The notes under the pieces were generated by a model. The model did not search any database. It was not told the DNA's origin and saw nothing but the letters and a program-made list of their open reading frames with translations. 64,000 nt of DNA from Bacteroidaceae bacterium (GTDB lineage: Bacteria > Bacteroidota > Bacteroidia > Bacteroidales > Bacteroidaceae), in NCBI GenBank assembly GCA_017536695.1, contig JAFXGX010000013.1, forward strand, positions 1-64,000. The letters run 5' to 3'. This document shows, one piece after another, positions 62,544-64,000 of the stretch (position 1 is the first letter of the stretch; each line of letters opens with the position of its first letter). Made by a program: the position numbers and the translations under genes.

Positions 62544-62575
62544 CAAAGGTAGCCCCTTTAAATTTAAAAACCAAA
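62544..62575 (-). promoter_or_regulatory. Promoter of greA
   Basis: TTTG (62575-62572), a 20-base spacer and TACCTTTG (62551-62544): both boxes match the Bacteroidota consensus exactly. The best promoter in the window. Confidence 0.8.
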
Positions 62576-62639
62576 TTAAAATTGTGAAATTTTATCAATT
62601 AGGGGCTCTTTGTCTATGCACTGCTGTGCAATGGAGCTG

Positions 62640-63833
62640 CTATTCCTTGAGCAGTCGGGCAATCTCCTTTGATATATCTTCAATCTGCATGTCGCGCATG
62701 ACAATCTCGCCGTTTCTGTTTACCAGATAGTATGTCGGGATGTTCTGCACATTGAACCTGGCAAGATATGGCGACTCCGAGCCTCTGCCGTCACGTACGC
62801 ATGTCCATGGCAGTCCGAGTGCCTCCTGCTGCCAGAAATGCTCGCGGCTGTCGAGTGATACCTGATAAATCTCAAGTCCCTTCTTGTTGTACTTGTCATA
62901 CAGCTCGCGAAGGTCTATGTTGCGCATCTTCAGCTTTGAGTACTCGTAGAGAGTGAAGTCCAGAATAACGACTTTCCCCTTCAGTGATGACAATCTTATG
63001 CTGTCTCCGTCGCGATTGGGGAGAGATATCTCGAAAATGTTACTTGTGCTTGCTGTGTTGGCCATAGCCTCGAACTTCTCGACATCCTGTATGTTTATGG
63101 GGCGGGTTGCCTTCATGCCCTCCTCGGCGATATCGCATAAATGCTTTGTTCTCTGAGCACCGGGGAATTTTAGCTTCATGCTTGTCGCTACTGCTGCATA
63201 GCATTTGCTGTCGGCTCTTTCGGCCAGTGGCTTGAAGATGGGCTCGCCCTTAATTGTCAGCCACAATGTGAAGTAGGCACTTGCTGTGTAGGGTGCAGGG
63301 ATAATGTACTGCTTTGCCATGTTCTCCTTGAACTCCTTGAGCAGCGCGGCTTTCCTTGACAGGAACGATGCGTCGGGCTTCATGCCGGCAATCTGCTTCT
63401 CCAGTGCTCTTGTCAGCTCCGCCATCTCCTTGATTTTTTCACTTTCTGGGCTATTACCGAAGGTGTGGCCGGTGAAGTCATCGGCATCGGCTGTCAGGGT
63501 AATGGTCTCGGTAGAATCAATAGCTATTACTGCTGGTGTACCGTTCCTGAACCCGACAACATAGAACTCGAATGTCTCTGGCTTGGGCTGTTTGAACTCG
63601 AACTTCCCGTCATTGCCAATCTTTGTCGAATCGAGGATTAATGTTCCGCCAAGAGACTCATTGGCCAAATATAGGACTTTCCCCTCGGCGTTGCTGATGG
63701 TGCCGTTTATGGTAAAGCATGGCCCACTGGTATTGTCGTTGTTCCCCTCGTTGCTGCCGCATGCCGATAAGAAGAACATTATAACCGCTGCTGCAAGAAC
63801 TGAAAAAAGTGATTTTGTGTGTAATGTTTTCAT
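62640..63833 (-). CDS. TlpA-like thioredoxin-fold lipoprotein with DUF4369, no redox cysteines
   Basis: 397 residues from the ATG at 63833; the longer open frame upstream is not a signal peptide. Lipobox MFFLSAC with Cys about 25. DUF4369-type domain (about 40-150: FTINGTISNAEGKVLYLAN), a helical linker, and a C-terminal thioredoxin fold (about 270-397). The place of the CxxC is taken by LDFTLYEYSKLKMRN, so there is no dithiol; the cis-Pro loop NIPTYYLVN is kept. The other Cys is in LPWTCVRD. Not a normal thiol oxidoreductase; a binding or structural role is more likely. Confidence 0.85.
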   Translation of the reverse strand: MKTLHTKSLFSVLAAAVIMFFLSACGSNEGNNDNTSGPCFTINGTISNAEGKVLYLANESLGGTLILDSTKIGNDGKFEFKQPKPETFEFYVVGFRNGTPAVIAIDSTETITLTADADDFTGHTFGNSPESEKIKEMAELTRALEKQIAGMKPDASFLSRKAALLKEFKENMAKQYIIPAPYTASAYFTLWLTIKGEPIFKPLAERADSKCYAAVATSMKLKFPGAQRTKHLCDIAEEGMKATRPINIQDVEKFEAMANTASTSNIFEISLPNRDGDSIRLSSLKGKVVILDFTLYEYSKLKMRNIDLRELYDKYNKKGLEIYQVSLDSREHFWQQEALGLPWTCVRDGRGSESPYLARFNVQNIPTYYLVNRNGEIVMRDMQIEDISKEIARLLKE

Positions 63834-63861
63834 AATGATAAAAATGTATGTGCGCTCAATT

Positions 63862-63929
63862 TTGCAACTTGTTTTGGCATTACGCAACAAGCGTAGCCTA
63901 TTTCCGCGCATTCTTGTGCAAAGATAGTG
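63862..63929. repeat. CCTATTTCCGCG...GCAAAGATAGTG element, second long copy
   Basis: CCTATTTCCGCG (63898-63909) and GCAAAGATAGTG (63918-63929), preceded by CTTGTT...AACAAG, which can fold. It matches the endings of the 9.6 kb unit and the 59.25 kb copy. Confidence 0.6.
63919..63926 (-). promoter_or_regulatory. -7 box (TATCTTTG) of the TlpA-like gene
   Basis: Exact TATCTTTG on the minus strand with TTTA (63948-63945) 18 bases upstream as a near -33 element, about 85 bases from the ATG. Confidence 0.6.
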
Positions 63930-64000
63930 CAAACGGGTGGAACATAAATGAAAAAATTCATCTTTCTTGGCCGGTGTCGCCTGTTTTCGCGAAAAATTCA

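Noticed and set aside
62464..62598. Long N-terminal extension of GreA
   Set aside because: Contains the promoter, the leader hairpin and the ribosome-binding site; the ATG at 62463 gives standard GreA.
63948..64000. Possible start of a plus-strand gene (ATG AAA AAA TTC ATC)
   Set aside because: It reads through the CCTGTTTTCGCG repeat word and has no ribosome-binding site; the window ends before it can be judged.

Overview
The window is bacterial chromosome from the order Bacteroidales. This follows from two SusC/SusD pairs, three type IX secretion (T9SS) items (PorW/SprE, PorX and a large protein ending in a T9SS sorting domain), an S46 dipeptidyl-peptidase, GH92 enzymes, several DUF families found mainly in Bacteroidota, and promoters of the TTTG / TAnnTTTG type. 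Genus cannot be fixed from this stretch alone. I see no rRNA, tRNA, CRISPR array, insertion sequence or prophage.

Layout. 1-8.5 kb: edge-truncated unknown exported protein (-), hflX, a GIY-YIG gene broken by an in-frame stop, class I fumarase, DUF1294, rubrerythrin, acyl-ACP thioesterase (-) and an ABC-F ATPase (-), with dispersed GTCAT...ATGAC repeats between genes. 8.5-9.8 kb: an A+T-rich three-gene overlapping cassette (DUF3791, DUF3990, small unknown) with a three-unit promoter-bearing repeat array upstream. 9.8-16.7 kb: a leftward mannoside operon, GH5 lipoprotein, ROK kinase, two GH92 enzymes. 17-22.4 kb: slyD, aroC, a DUF6057 membrane protein, and a PD40-type lipoprotein with a CxxCH haem motif. 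22.6-38.2 kb: two consecutive fasciclin-SusC-SusD triplets with no degradative enzyme, closed by a terminator. 38.3-48.7 kb: class III-like sirtuin, rubredoxin (too short for ordinary ORF cut-offs), a 1561-residue CotH/discoidin/dockerin-like T9SS cargo (-), a GATase-M19 dipeptidase fusion (-), Lrp and two FKBPs (-), and a small CCGxH membrane protein. 48.8-56 kb: porW-porX-tsaE, a small unknown gene and YgiQ. 56-64 kb (all -): S46 peptidase and PlsC, a stand-alone MetH activation domain overlapping pyrC, HIT protein and greA, and a TlpA-like lipoprotein without redox cysteines.

How they fit together. The GH5/ROK/GH92 operon would cut and phosphorylate mannose-containing glycans, but its SusCD partner is not here. 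PorW and PorX serve the secretion system that would export the CotH-type protein. The best candidates for undescribed biology are the doubled fasciclin-SusCD locus with its haem-motif neighbour, and the DUF3791-DUF3990-unknown cassette, which looks like a toxin-antitoxin or defence module.
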